In this document: in pieces, positions 55,657 through 64,000 of the stretch
How the letters are laid out: each line of letters starts with the position of its first letter
Numbering within the stretch: the stretch's first letter is position 1
NCBI GenBank assembly: GCA_009763385.1
Contig: CM019831.1
Location: 79,209,845-79,273,844 of the forward strand
Direction: 5' to 3'
Source: Coix lacryma-jobi var. lacryma-jobi
Taxonomy: Eukaryota; Streptophyta; Magnoliopsida; Poales; Poaceae
Length of the DNA stretch: 64,000 bases
The notes under the pieces: generated by a model
What the model saw: only the letters and a program-made list of their open reading frames with translations
Told to the model about the DNA's origin: nothing
The model's database searches: none
Translations under genes and position numbers: made by a program

Positions 55657-58053
55657 ATGTCCGGAGGTGATGGACCACCTCCCATGTTTGAGGGAGATGA
55701 CTTTCCATATTGGAAAATCCGTATGGAGTCATACCTAGAAGCGGTTGATGTCAAATATCACGATGCTGCAATCACCGGCTTTGCCAAGCCCAAGGAAGGC
55801 ACAAGCCTCACTCCTAATGAGGAGGAAAATGATAAATGGAATGCAAAAGCCAAAAACATCCGTTTTAGAGGCATTTGCAAAGATGTGTTCAACCGTGTTC
55901 GAAACCACAAAAATGCCCATGATCTATGGGAAAACATTTGTGCGCTCCATGAGGGAACCAAGAGTGAGCGTGAGGAACGCTATCATTTAGTTATGCAAAA
56001 GCTTCACTCTTTTGATATGCTTGCAAATGAAAGTGCAAATGAAATGTACTCACGGTTGAATGTTCTTGTAGGGGAACTCAATGGACTTGGCCTCACACAA
56101 ATGCAACCATCTGATGTTGTGAGGAAGATCCTTTGTGTCCTTCCAATTGAGAAGTATGGACACATAGTGACGGTGCTACATCAAGGCGATCTTTCCGCCG
56201 CTACACCAACTCAAATCTTGGGAAAGATCAATGCGCATGAGATGTACATGCACATCACACCAAGTGGTGGCTCCACCACCGACAAGAAGGACTTGGCCTT
56301 CAAAGCTAGCCATGACAAGAAGGGCAAGTCCAAGGCTATTGAGGTGCATCATGAGAGCTCAAGTGATGAAGAGGATGATTCCAACATCGCTCTCATGGTG
56401 AGAAGGAACACCAAGATGTTGAAGAAGCTTCACAAGAATGGAGTCAATTTTTACTCAAGAAAGAAGAATTTTTTCACAAGTAGCAAGAGGAGGCCAATCT
56501 CCGAAATGGATTGCTACAATTGCGGTGAGCTTGGCCATCTTGCTCATCAATGCACCAAGCCCAAGGAAGAGAGCTACAAGAACAAGAACAAGGGCAAGAA
56601 GTATGACTCATCAAGTGAAGATGAGAAGAAGAATGAGAAGCCCTACTACAAGAAGGATGGCAAGAAGAAGAAGCAATACCACAAGAAAGGTGGCAAGGCT
56701 TATATTGTTGGTGATTGGCTCACCGACATTGACTCCTCCGGTGGCTCATCAAATGAAGATAGTGGTGATGAGAAGGAGAAGGTGGCCGCTCTAGTCATTG
56801 GCTCCTCTACACCACCACCACCACCGTCGCCATCATCATCTACACACCTATGCCTTATGGCCAAGGATGACCGGAAGGTACAAAGCGATGATGACTCTAG
56901 TGATAGTGATAGTGATGGTGAATTTGAGGCACCTACTTATGATGAGCTTGTCAAATTGCTAAACGACTACTCTAAAATCATAAGAAAGACTAGAGCTAAA
57001 AACGAAAAGCTTGTTGATGAAAATAAATCTCTTGTTGAGAAATATGATCATGCTATTCATGCTAGTGATGAGTTAAAACATGAACTTGCTACTATGTCAT
57101 CATCCATCCAGGAGCTCAAGTCCTCTAACAAGGAGCTCAAAGCTAAAAATGAAAAACTTGATAAGATGCATAGTGACTTTACCACTAGTTATGCTCTGCT
57201 AAAAGAACAATACACTCAAGTGAAAGTTGACTATGATGCTCTCACCATTACTTATGATATGCTTTCACATGAGACACATGATGCTCCTAACCTTGTTGTT
57301 AAGTGTGACATAGCAACATCTTGTGAGGACTTGGTTAGTGAGCATGATGAGCAAAGAGTTAGTGGCAAAGGCAAGAGTGTGGTTGTGGCCGATCACTATG
57401 ATGATTATGTCAAGATCAAGAATGAGAATGCAAAGCTCAAGATTGATCTAGAGAAGCTTGCAACCACAAAGCAAATCATTGTTGAGACCCAAGATGATGA
57501 CTATAGCATGTCACTTGAGCTAGACATGCTAAAAGAAGAGAACAAGAGATTGAAGATGGAGAGGGATTACAAGATGACACCATCTCAATTAGAGCTCCAA
57601 CAAGAGAATGACAAGCTCAAGAGAGAAAAGGAACACCTCACCACCGGGTTGAACAAATTCACCAAGGGTCAATGTCTTCAAAGTGAGCTTCTCATGAACA
57701 CTGTAATGAAGACCAATAGAAATGGCATTGGCTTCCTTGAAGAGAAGATGAAGCAACGCAAAAGCATCACTAAGCCAAAGAAGAAGAAGATTGGAAGATG
57801 CTATGAGTGTGGAAAGGAAGGACACTTTGTTCATGATTGTGAAGAGCCTAAACGTACACCCTTGCCCAAGCATGCTAGGCCCTTTGCTTTCAATGCTCAC
57901 TACATGCTTAGACAAGACTCTAGTGGCAAGATGAAAGTTATGTTCATGGGGCCTCCTAACAAGAATAGGCCAAAGCAAATTTGGGTTGCAAAGTCACTAG
58001 TAGAGAAGGTTAAGGGACCTCAACAAGTTTGTGTCCCAAAAGCTCAAGCTTGA
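55657..58053 (+). CDS. Gag of SIRE-type element E
   Basis: An uninterrupted 798-residue ORF starting MSGGDGPPPMFEGDDFPYWK. The N-terminal half has the Copia gag pattern (YWKIRMESYL, AHDLWENICALHEGT, YSRLNVLVGELNGLG, VVRKILCVLP). A first CCHC knuckle (CYNCGELGHLAHQC) lies at about residue 285 and a second (CYECGKEGHFVHDC) at about residue 715. Between them are lysine-rich and serine/aspartate-rich stretches and a long coiled coil (about 430-680). The length is typical for SIRE-type gag, longer than in other Copia. It is separated from pol by a stop and a frame change. Confidence 0.9.
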   Translation: MSGGDGPPPMFEGDDFPYWKIRMESYLEAVDVKYHDAAITGFAKPKEGTSLTPNEEENDKWNAKAKNIRFRGICKDVFNRVRNHKNAHDLWENICALHEGTKSEREERYHLVMQKLHSFDMLANESANEMYSRLNVLVGELNGLGLTQMQPSDVVRKILCVLPIEKYGHIVTVLHQGDLSAATPTQILGKINAHEMYMHITPSGGSTTDKKDLAFKASHDKKGKSKAIEVHHESSSDEEDDSNIALMVRRNTKMLKKLHKNGVNFYSRKKNFFTSSKRRPISEMDCYNCGELGHLAHQCTKPKEESYKNKNKGKKYDSSSEDEKKNEKPYYKKDGKKKKQYHKKGGKAYIVGDWLTDIDSSGGSSNEDSGDEKEKVAALVIGSSTPPPPPSPSSSTHLCLMAKDDRKVQSDDDSSDSDSDGEFEAPTYDELVKLLNDYSKIIRKTRAKNEKLVDENKSLVEKYDHAIHASDELKHELATMSSSIQELKSSNKELKAKNEKLDKMHSDFTTSYALLKEQYTQVKVDYDALTITYDMLSHETHDAPNLVVKCDIATSCEDLVSEHDEQRVSGKGKSVVVADHYDDYVKIKNENAKLKIDLEKLATTKQIIVETQDDDYSMSLELDMLKEENKRLKMERDYKMTPSQLELQQENDKLKREKEHLTTGLNKFTKGQCLQSELLMNTVMKTNRNGIGFLEEKMKQRKSITKPKKKKIGRCYECGKEGHFVHDCEEPKRTPLPKHARPFAFNAHYMLRQDSSGKMKVMFMGPPNKNRPKQIWVAKSLVEKVKGPQQVCVPKAQA

Positions 58054-58069
58054 TTTCTTATGTGTGTAG

Positions 58070-59581
58070 GTGAACTACAAGACCAGTGGATCTCATTGGG
58101 TGATCGATAGTGGTTGCACACAACATATGACCGGTGATCCCCGGATGTTCACCTCACTAGAAGAAAATGTCAATGACCAAGAAAAGATAACATTTGGTGA
58201 CAATTCAAAGGGCAATGTCAAAGGATTGGGCAAAGTGGCTATATCAAATGATCATACCATCTCAAATGTACTTCTAGTTGCATCATTGAGCTTCAACTTG
58301 TTATCCGTTGGGCAATTATGTGATCTTGGCTTTCAATGTTTGTTCACCGACAAGGAAGTGGTTGTGACCAAGAAAGATGATACACAAGTGATATTCAAGG
58401 GCTTTAGATACAACAATCTCTATTTAGTGGATTTCACCTCCGAAGATGCCAACTTGAAGACATGTTTGTTCACTAAGCAATCACTTGGTTGGCTATGGCA
58501 TAGAAGATTGGCACATGTTGGAATGAACACTCTCAACAAGTTATTGAAGAAGGATTTGGTTAGGGGCTTGAAGGATGTAAAATTTGAGAAAGACAAATTG
58601 TGTAGTGCATGTCAAGCCGGCAAGCAAGTTGCAAACACTCATCCAACCAAAGCCTTTGTATCAACATCAAGAGAGTTAGAGCTTCTTCATATGGATCTAT
58701 TTGGGCCAACAACATTTGCAAGCTTGGGTGGAAATCTCTATTGCCTAGTGATTGTTGATGACTACTCTAGATACACTTGGGTATTCTTTCTTCATGATAA
58801 ATCCGAAGCAACCCCTTCATTAAAGAAGTTTGCCAAGAGAGCCCAAAATGAATTTGATGTGAAGATCAAGAAGATTAGAAGTGACAATGGAAAGGAGTTT
58901 GACAACACCCATATTGAGGAATATTGTGATGAAGTTGGGATCAAGCATGAAGTCTCCGCGACTTACACACCACAACAAAATGGGGTAGTTGAGAGAAAGA
59001 ACCGGACTCTAATCACCCTAGCAAGGACAATGCTAGATGAGTACAATACACCGGAAAGATTTTGGGCGGAAGCAATCAACACCGCTTCCTATGCATCAAA
59101 CCGTTTGTGCCCCCATCGTCTACTTGGCAAGACCCCCTTTGAGCTACTCAACAACAAGAAGCCGGATGTATCTTTCTTTAGAGTGTTTGGGTGCAAATGC
59201 TACATCTACAAGAAGCGCCAACACCTAGGGAAGTTTCAACGCCGATGTGATATTGGTTTTCTTGTTGGTTACTCATTGAAGTCCAAAGCATATCGAGTAT
59301 TCAACCATGCCACCGGGATGGTAGAAGAAACATATGATGTGGAAATCGATGAATCTAATGGCTCTCAAGGAGAGCATGAAAATCTTGATGATGTAGGTAA
59401 TGAACCATTGAGGGAAGCAATGAAGAACATGCCGGTTGGAGCCATCAAGCCTAAAGATGATGATGATGATGTGCAAGTCATTGACAAGCCATCCTCATCC
59501 AATGTACCACTTGTTGATGACAAAGATGGGAGGGATCCATTTGAAGATACTCATGTCTCCCATGATCAAATGGTGGTATAA
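58070..59581 (+). pseudogene. Copia protease and integrase (element E)
   Basis: A 503-residue frame. The protease active site WVIDSGCTQHMTG is near residue 10. The integrase zinc region (LWHRRLAHVGMNTLNKLL ... CSACQAGK) spans about 143-185. The DDE core has D near 209 (HMDLFGPTT), D near 272 (IRSDNGKEFDN) and E near 308 (QQNGVVERKNR), followed by VFGCKCYIYKK and GFLVGYS. It ends at TAA 59579-59581; the frame then runs on to about 59750, where a frameshift moves to the RT frame, so pol is broken twice. Confidence 0.9.
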
Positions 59582-59742
59582 GCTCAAGATGTTGATGCTC
59601 CACAAGCGGCCCCTCAAGTGGTTGATCAAAGGACTACTCCTCTACTACAAGCTCATCCTCAAGATCTCATCACAGGGAGTCTAACAAGGGGTGTAATGAC
59701 TCGATCTCAAAAACTTGTTTATTTATTGAACATCACTCCTTT

Positions 59743-61296
59743 GTGTCTCTTGTTGAGCCTACCATTGTAGATGAAGCTCTAGGTGATCCGGATTGGGTGA
59801 ATGCTATGCATGAAGAATTAAACAACTTCACCCGCAACCAAGTTTGGACACTTGAAGAGCGACCCAAAGGCGCAAGAGTCATTGGAACAAAATGGGTGTT
59901 TAGGAACAAGCAAGATGATCAAGGCAAGGTTGTTAGAAACAAGGCAAGGCTAGTAGCAAAGGGGTTCTCTCAAGTTGAAGGTTTGGATTTTGGAGAGACC
60001 TTTGCACCGGTTGCAAGACTCGAAGCCATTCGTATCCTCCTTGCATATGCATCACATCATGACATTAAATTATATCAAATGGATGTGAAAAGTGCATTTT
60101 TAAATGGCTTCATAAATGAACTAGTCTATGTTGATCAACCTCCTGGGTTTGAAGACCCTAGATATCATAATCATGTTTATAGGTTGTCCAAGGCGCTATA
60201 TGGGCTCAAGCAAGCCCCAAGAGCATGGTATGAGCGCCTCCGGGACTTCCTCATTGAGAAGGGCTTCACCATAGGGAAGGTCGACACCACACTATTCACC
60301 AAGAAGCTTGATGGAGAGATCTTCATTTGTCAAGTCTACATTGATGATATCATCTTCGGGTCAACAAATGAAGACTATTGCAAGGAATTTGGTGACTTGA
60401 TGCCGAAGGAGTTCGAAATGTCCATGATTGGAGAGCTCACATTCTTCCTAGGCTTCCAAGTCAAGCAATTGAAGGAGGGGACATTCATATCTCAAGAGAA
60501 GTATATAAAAGACCTCCTCAAGCGCTTCAACATGGATGATTGCAAACCTATCAAGACTCGAATGCCAACAAACGAACATCTCGACCTAGATGTGGGAGGT
60601 AACCCGGTTGATCAAACTCTCTACCGTTCTATGATTGGTAGCTTGTTATATTTGACCGCATCTAGGGCCGACATCATGTTTAGTGTGTGCATGTGTGCTC
60701 GCTTTCAAGCCGATCCTAGGGAATCACATCTCATAGCAGTGAAGAGAATACTTAGGTACCTAAAGCACACCCCAAGCATTGGCCTTTGGTATCCCAAAGC
60801 AGCTAACATCCAACTCGTTGGGTATTCCGATTTGGATTACGCGGGTTGCAAAGTAGATAGAAAAAGCACATCCGGAGGGTGCCATTTGCTTGCGAGATCA
60901 CTAGTTTCGTGGAGTTCGAAAAAGCAAAATAGTGTGGCCTTGTCTACCGCCGAGGCAGAATACATAGCCGCGGGTGCTTGTTGTGCACAAATCCTTTATA
61001 TGAAACAAACCCTTTTAGACTATGGTGTAGTTCTAGAAAGGGTACCTTTGTTGTGTGACAATGAGAGCGCGGTTAAGCTTGCTAACAACCCGGTTCAACA
61101 CTCTCGCACAAAGCACATAGATATTCACCATCACTTTCTTAGAGACCATGTTTCCAAGAAAGATATATCCTTAGAGGGAGTTAGAACCGAAGATCAATTG
61201 GCGGATATCTTCACAAAACCCCTAGATGAAAACACTCTTTGTAGATTGCGAAGTGAGCTTAATGTGCTTGATCTAAGTAACTTTGTCAAAAGGTGA
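59743..61296 (+). pseudogene. Copia RT and RNase H (element E)
   Basis: A 517-residue frame, itself intact but out of frame with the upstream part of pol. RT: WTLEERPKGARVIGTKWVF, KARLVAKGFSQ, QMDVKSAFLNG, LYGLKQAPRAWYERL and catalytic VYIDDIIFGS near residue 200. RNase H: VGYSDLDYAGCKVDRKST, STAEAEYIAAGACCAQ near 405, CDNESAVKLANNPVQHSRTK near 440. The stop lies at 61294-61296. It would make cDNA together with the upstream domains. Confidence 0.92.
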
Positions 61297-61788
61297 AAGG
61301 GGGTTGTCTTTGCATTGCATTGTATAATATGCCATGTTTAAATTATGCTATGCACTTAGGCTTGTCAGACGTGGTTAAGATAACCGCCCTAAAAAGCGTG
61401 TGAAGAAGCTTACCCATGAGCAAACTTGACAAGCAACCTAGATTCAAATTTCGTAAAGCATTGCATATGCATGTTTGTTGCTTTGTCGTTCCTTTTTGGT
61501 TATGCTTTGAGCAACCGCTGTGTTCGTCCACTGCTAGGGGGAGCATTTGAGGCTCCTAATGGTTGAGTCCCCTAGTTTTGGTGGCCACATGTTGTCTCCT
61601 CGAAGTTTTATTGCCTATTTTCTCTAAGAAAACTAAGTTAGCCTATGGCAAAATATTTGAAAAATCTTGAGGGTTTGAGCAAGGTCACTCCTCTAGGTTC
61701 CAACTAGTGTTTATTTGCGTCTTATTTGAGTTGGAACTTGGTTGGGAGAAGTCGACGCGAAAAATCGAGTCAGAACAGGGTTTTCCTG

Positions 61789-62047
61789 TGACCGGACGCT
61801 GCGACCGGACACTCCAGGTGCGTCCGGTCAGCTCATCCCGCGCGCTCGTGAACAGTAACTTAGGCGAGTCCGGTCTGGAGAATGCTCGTGCGTCCGGTCG
61901 TTTGCTAGCGCGTGATCGGACGCTCAGTGCGTCCGGTCAAGTGCGACAGGACGCGTCCGATCGAGGAAAACAGGTTTTGGGAACTCTCTGTTCGTGACCG
62001 GACGCTAGAGCCTTGTGCGTCCGGTCACGCCTCCGTGCGTCCGGTCA
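61789..62047. repeat. GACCGGACGC/GCGTCCGGTC palindrome array after pol
   Basis: Ten or so copies of the same motif as in the LTR (54521-54829), in both orientations, in 260 bases upstream of the third ORF. Confidence 0.85.
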
Positions 62048-62190
62048 CAACTTACGTTGTGCAGTGACTTATTCGGACTGACTCGTGGGCCCCTCCTCAC
62101 TTGTCTTCCTCCTTCGCCCATGCCCGAGTCGTGCCCTAACCTCCGCGCTGTCGTCTTCCTCCCCCCCTCGAGCGCCAGCGCCGGCCGCGT

Positions 62191-62250
62191 CGCCGTCTCA
62201 TGCCCGCGCCCGCGCCGCGTCGCCGTCTCATGCCCGCGCCCGCGCCGCCT
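62191..62250 (+). repeat. 30-base tandem duplication
   Basis: A unit beginning cgccgtctcatgcccgcg is repeated twice head to tail with one base difference at the end. Confidence 0.85.
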
Positions 62251-62947
62251 CCTCCCCGCGCCCGCGACCCCTCCCTCCCCATGCGCCTCCACCGCCTCTT
62301 TGCGCGCCCGCGCTGCCTCCCCTTGCGCCGCTCGACCGAGCGGCTCGCCGGCGTCATCCACCCCTCGCCGGACTGTCCCCCTCGCCGGTGCTCGCCCCCG
62401 TCGGCCCTCAACTTCGGTGACCTCCCCCTCGGCCTAGCTGCCTCTTCACAATGAGCTCTCCACCTTCTTCCATACACTGTGCCTACCAACTGTTCGACGA
62501 AATGTCTCAACCGTCGTTCATGCCGTTTTAACCCGGTTCTTGGTCCTATTCTCGCGCAAATCATTCCGGCGAGCCGTCGTGGTGCCCAAACGTGTCGGTC
62601 TCTCACCTTTGCTTGGTCCGTTCATCGCGTCTCGTCAGGTAGCCTGCCATTCCTCTCATCTCTTTCCTTTTGCTTTACTTCTGATAGGTTTCTCATCTCT
62701 AGATTATATGCTTATATGTATCCCTATCTATCTATTGCAGCGACTCGGGAACGTGTCCGTGTGGCAGTGACAGATTAATCCGGGGCCAAGCTCGCGGATA
62801 CGGAACGAGGCCAAGCCTCTGCGGTTCAGTCCAGTCCTCTGGTTTGCTTGACAGTGGTACTCAGTGGCCGCAGGTCTCGTCAGTGACAGTGGTTCTCAGA
62901 GGCAGTTGCTCTTGTCCGTGGCAGTCGGTGGCTCTGTTCTTGTAGCG

Positions 62948-64000
62948 ATGGCTCGCTGCAAGAACGTCGGCAGAGGTCCCGGGGCCGATCCTCCTCCTCC
63001 GCGCCCTCCCTCTGGTGACAAAGGGAAGAGGCCACTGAAGCTCATCTCCAAGAAGCGCAAGCCTCTAGACCGTGACTCCGAGATAGCACTAGCAGCAGCT
63101 CGAGCAGCCGAGAGAGCCGAGCAAGGTGGTCAGGCAGGAAGTCTTCGTACTCGAGACCCGGTTTCAGCTCAGGGCTGTCAGGGCAGTGGACAGCAGAGTG
63201 GTCGCCTGGTTCGTGACCTCCTCACAGAGCAGCAGGTGCAGGCCCTGCTTCAGACCGAGGGCGGAGTTGTCTGGGTTCACGGTGTTCAGTATTCTCTTAA
63301 CGACCCCACTGAGGTCCTCCTGCGAGACTTTTAGTTTCCGTCAGAGGCAGCCTCAGCCCTAGCAGCAGCTACAGCAGGTGGGTCCGCTCCAGAGCCCAGC
63401 ACCACTACAGAGACCCAGGCAGAGGGTCAGACCGAGGAGCAGCCAGTTCAGCCGCTGGTTCGTCGGTCCACCCGTACTCGCACTCAGGTGTCTCCAAGAC
63501 CTGATAGGCAAAGGCGGCGTGGTCGACCCCCTCTGAGGCCACAGGGACCCCCACCTGTGGAGCACTTGGACCTGCGGGCTGCGACAGCACATCAGGTGCA
63601 GGCCTTGCAACTGATCCCGTACGAGGAGTGGTTCCCAGCCGCCCGGCACCCTCAGGCCTCCGAGGGCTTCTACACAGTGATTCAGGAGGACTTCTACTGG
63701 GCTTATGTCAACAGCGGCGTCCACATTCGACCTCACCGAGTTTGTCCGTTGGAGACTATAGTCGCGGTTGCTGGAGAGGCCATTCGTCCTATGCTCTCAT
63801 ATCTACCTGGATTAGCAGATCTTCTTGGACGCAGTGGACAGTACATGGAGGATTGGGTTCGGCAGTTCTACGCGTCCCTGTGGATCTCCCCGGATCACCG
63901 GTTCCTTCACTTTGCCTTCAGGGGGAGGTCCTATAGGCTTTACAGTGCCCGTGCCCGAGAGTACCTTGGTCTGACAGCCTATTCGACTCGGGTTCACACG
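62948..64000 (+). pseudogene. Third ORF (env-position) of SIRE-type element E, partial
   Basis: The frame runs from ATG 62948 (MARCKNVGRGPGADPPPP) to the window end, about 351 codons, with one in-frame TAG at 63332-63334. A frame starting at 62864 is longer but adds unrelated leader. The N-terminal third is proline-rich and basic (KKRK near residue 37) with an alanine-rich helix. The C-terminal part (EEWFPAARHP, GFYTVIQEDFYWAYV, FYASLWISPDHRFLHFAF, ARAREYLGL) fits the plant transposon-associated domain found in the third ORF of such elements. It sits where SIRE has an env-like gene, but no signal peptide or membrane segment is visible in this part; a nuclear or particle role is as likely. Confidence 0.75.

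Larger units (their letters stand above)
61297..62947 (+). other. Post-pol spacer and leader of the third ORF (element E)
   Basis: About 1.65 kb with no supported protein. In order: an AT-rich segment matching the start of fragment F, the palindrome array at 61789-62047, a GC-rich segment with a 30-base unit repeated twice (62191-62250), and a leader with an acceptor-like tctattgcag ending at 62740. The same order and a similar acceptor occur in F, which suggests a spliced transcript for the third ORF. Confidence 0.6.
54080..64000 (+). mobile_element. SIRE/Maximus-type Copia element E, 3' end outside window
   Basis: 5' LTR 54080-55603, PBS 55606-55617, gag, protease-integrase, RT-RNase H, long spacer with palindrome array, and a third ORF reaching the window end. 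Copia order (integrase before RT) and the extra 3' ORF define the SIRE-type lineage. It is inserted in the RNase H of element D. The 3' LTR and target duplication are not visible. Confidence 0.92.

Noticed and set aside
61343..61546. Minus-strand 67-residue frame after the E pol
   Set aside because: No motif and no upstream promoter; falls in the post-pol spacer.
62948..62990. MARCKN start of the SIRE third ORF as another H3 mimic
   Set aside because: Only A-R-x-K agrees; the following residues (VGRGPGADPPPP) have nothing of H3. A four-position match at a start codon is too weak.
1..64000. CRISPR array, bacterial operon or phage-type system
   Set aside because: All recognisable proteins are plant LTR-retrotransposon proteins; repeats are LTRs or palindrome arrays without regular spacers.

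Overview
The window is plant nuclear DNA made almost entirely of nested LTR retrotransposons. I recognise no host gene, rRNA or tRNA gene. The lineages present (Tekay/Del-type chromovirus, Athila, Tat, SIRE/Maximus-type Copia with a third ORF), their long LTRs, the plant-style primer-binding sites and the CCGG-rich palindrome arrays suggest a large grass genome, probably an Andropogoneae such as sugarcane, Miscanthus or sorghum. The species is inference; the nesting is read from the sequence.

Layout. A SIRE-type Copia fragment F (1-1245, +) is broken by a minus-strand Copia LTR fragment J (1246-1835). J is broken by a large minus-strand Tekay-type Ty3/gypsy element C (1836 to at least 44583). 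Inside C are: a truncated Tat element I (3663-8603, +) in its 3' LTR; a complete but mutated Athila element G (15957-25458, minus, target duplication catgc); a solo Tekay-type LTR H (25750-29685, +, duplication gccct); a deleted, non-autonomous Tat element A (31283-41478, +, duplication gatag) in its 5' LTR, with a palindromic Mutator-like element (32389-33243, 9-bp duplication) in A's own 5' LTR; and a second Tekay-type element D (44584-54079, +), which is cut by a SIRE-type Copia element E (54080 to the window end, +). All coding regions carry stops, frameshifts or deletions.

The most interesting content is not gag-pol. C and D each encode, between the 5' LTR and gag, an extra protein whose first 13 residues after Met closely copy the histone H3 tail (H3 ARTKQTARKSTGG; D ARTKLTARKATGG; C AHTKETARKSTGG), followed by a conserved domain, a coiled coil and an acidic C-terminus. 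In both copies the ATG lies directly behind a splice-acceptor-like AG, as does the gag ATG, which suggests alternative splicing between the two products. C also keeps the chromodomain of its integrase, the module that in chromoviruses is thought to read histone H3 marks, so one element carries both an H3-like tail and a potential reader.

The Tat elements carry genes on the opposite strand. I has an approximately 520-codon antisense ORF (PF04195-like) with its own TATA box and a basic nuclear signal; its N-terminus also resembles H3 (AWLKQTAR). A has two antisense genes, each with two GT-AG introns whose removal keeps the frame. Athila G has a separate post-pol ORF with its own TATA box, a basic signal and a coiled coil. 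E has a SIRE-type third ORF running off the window. These accessory nuclear-type proteins are the best candidates for undescribed biology here.
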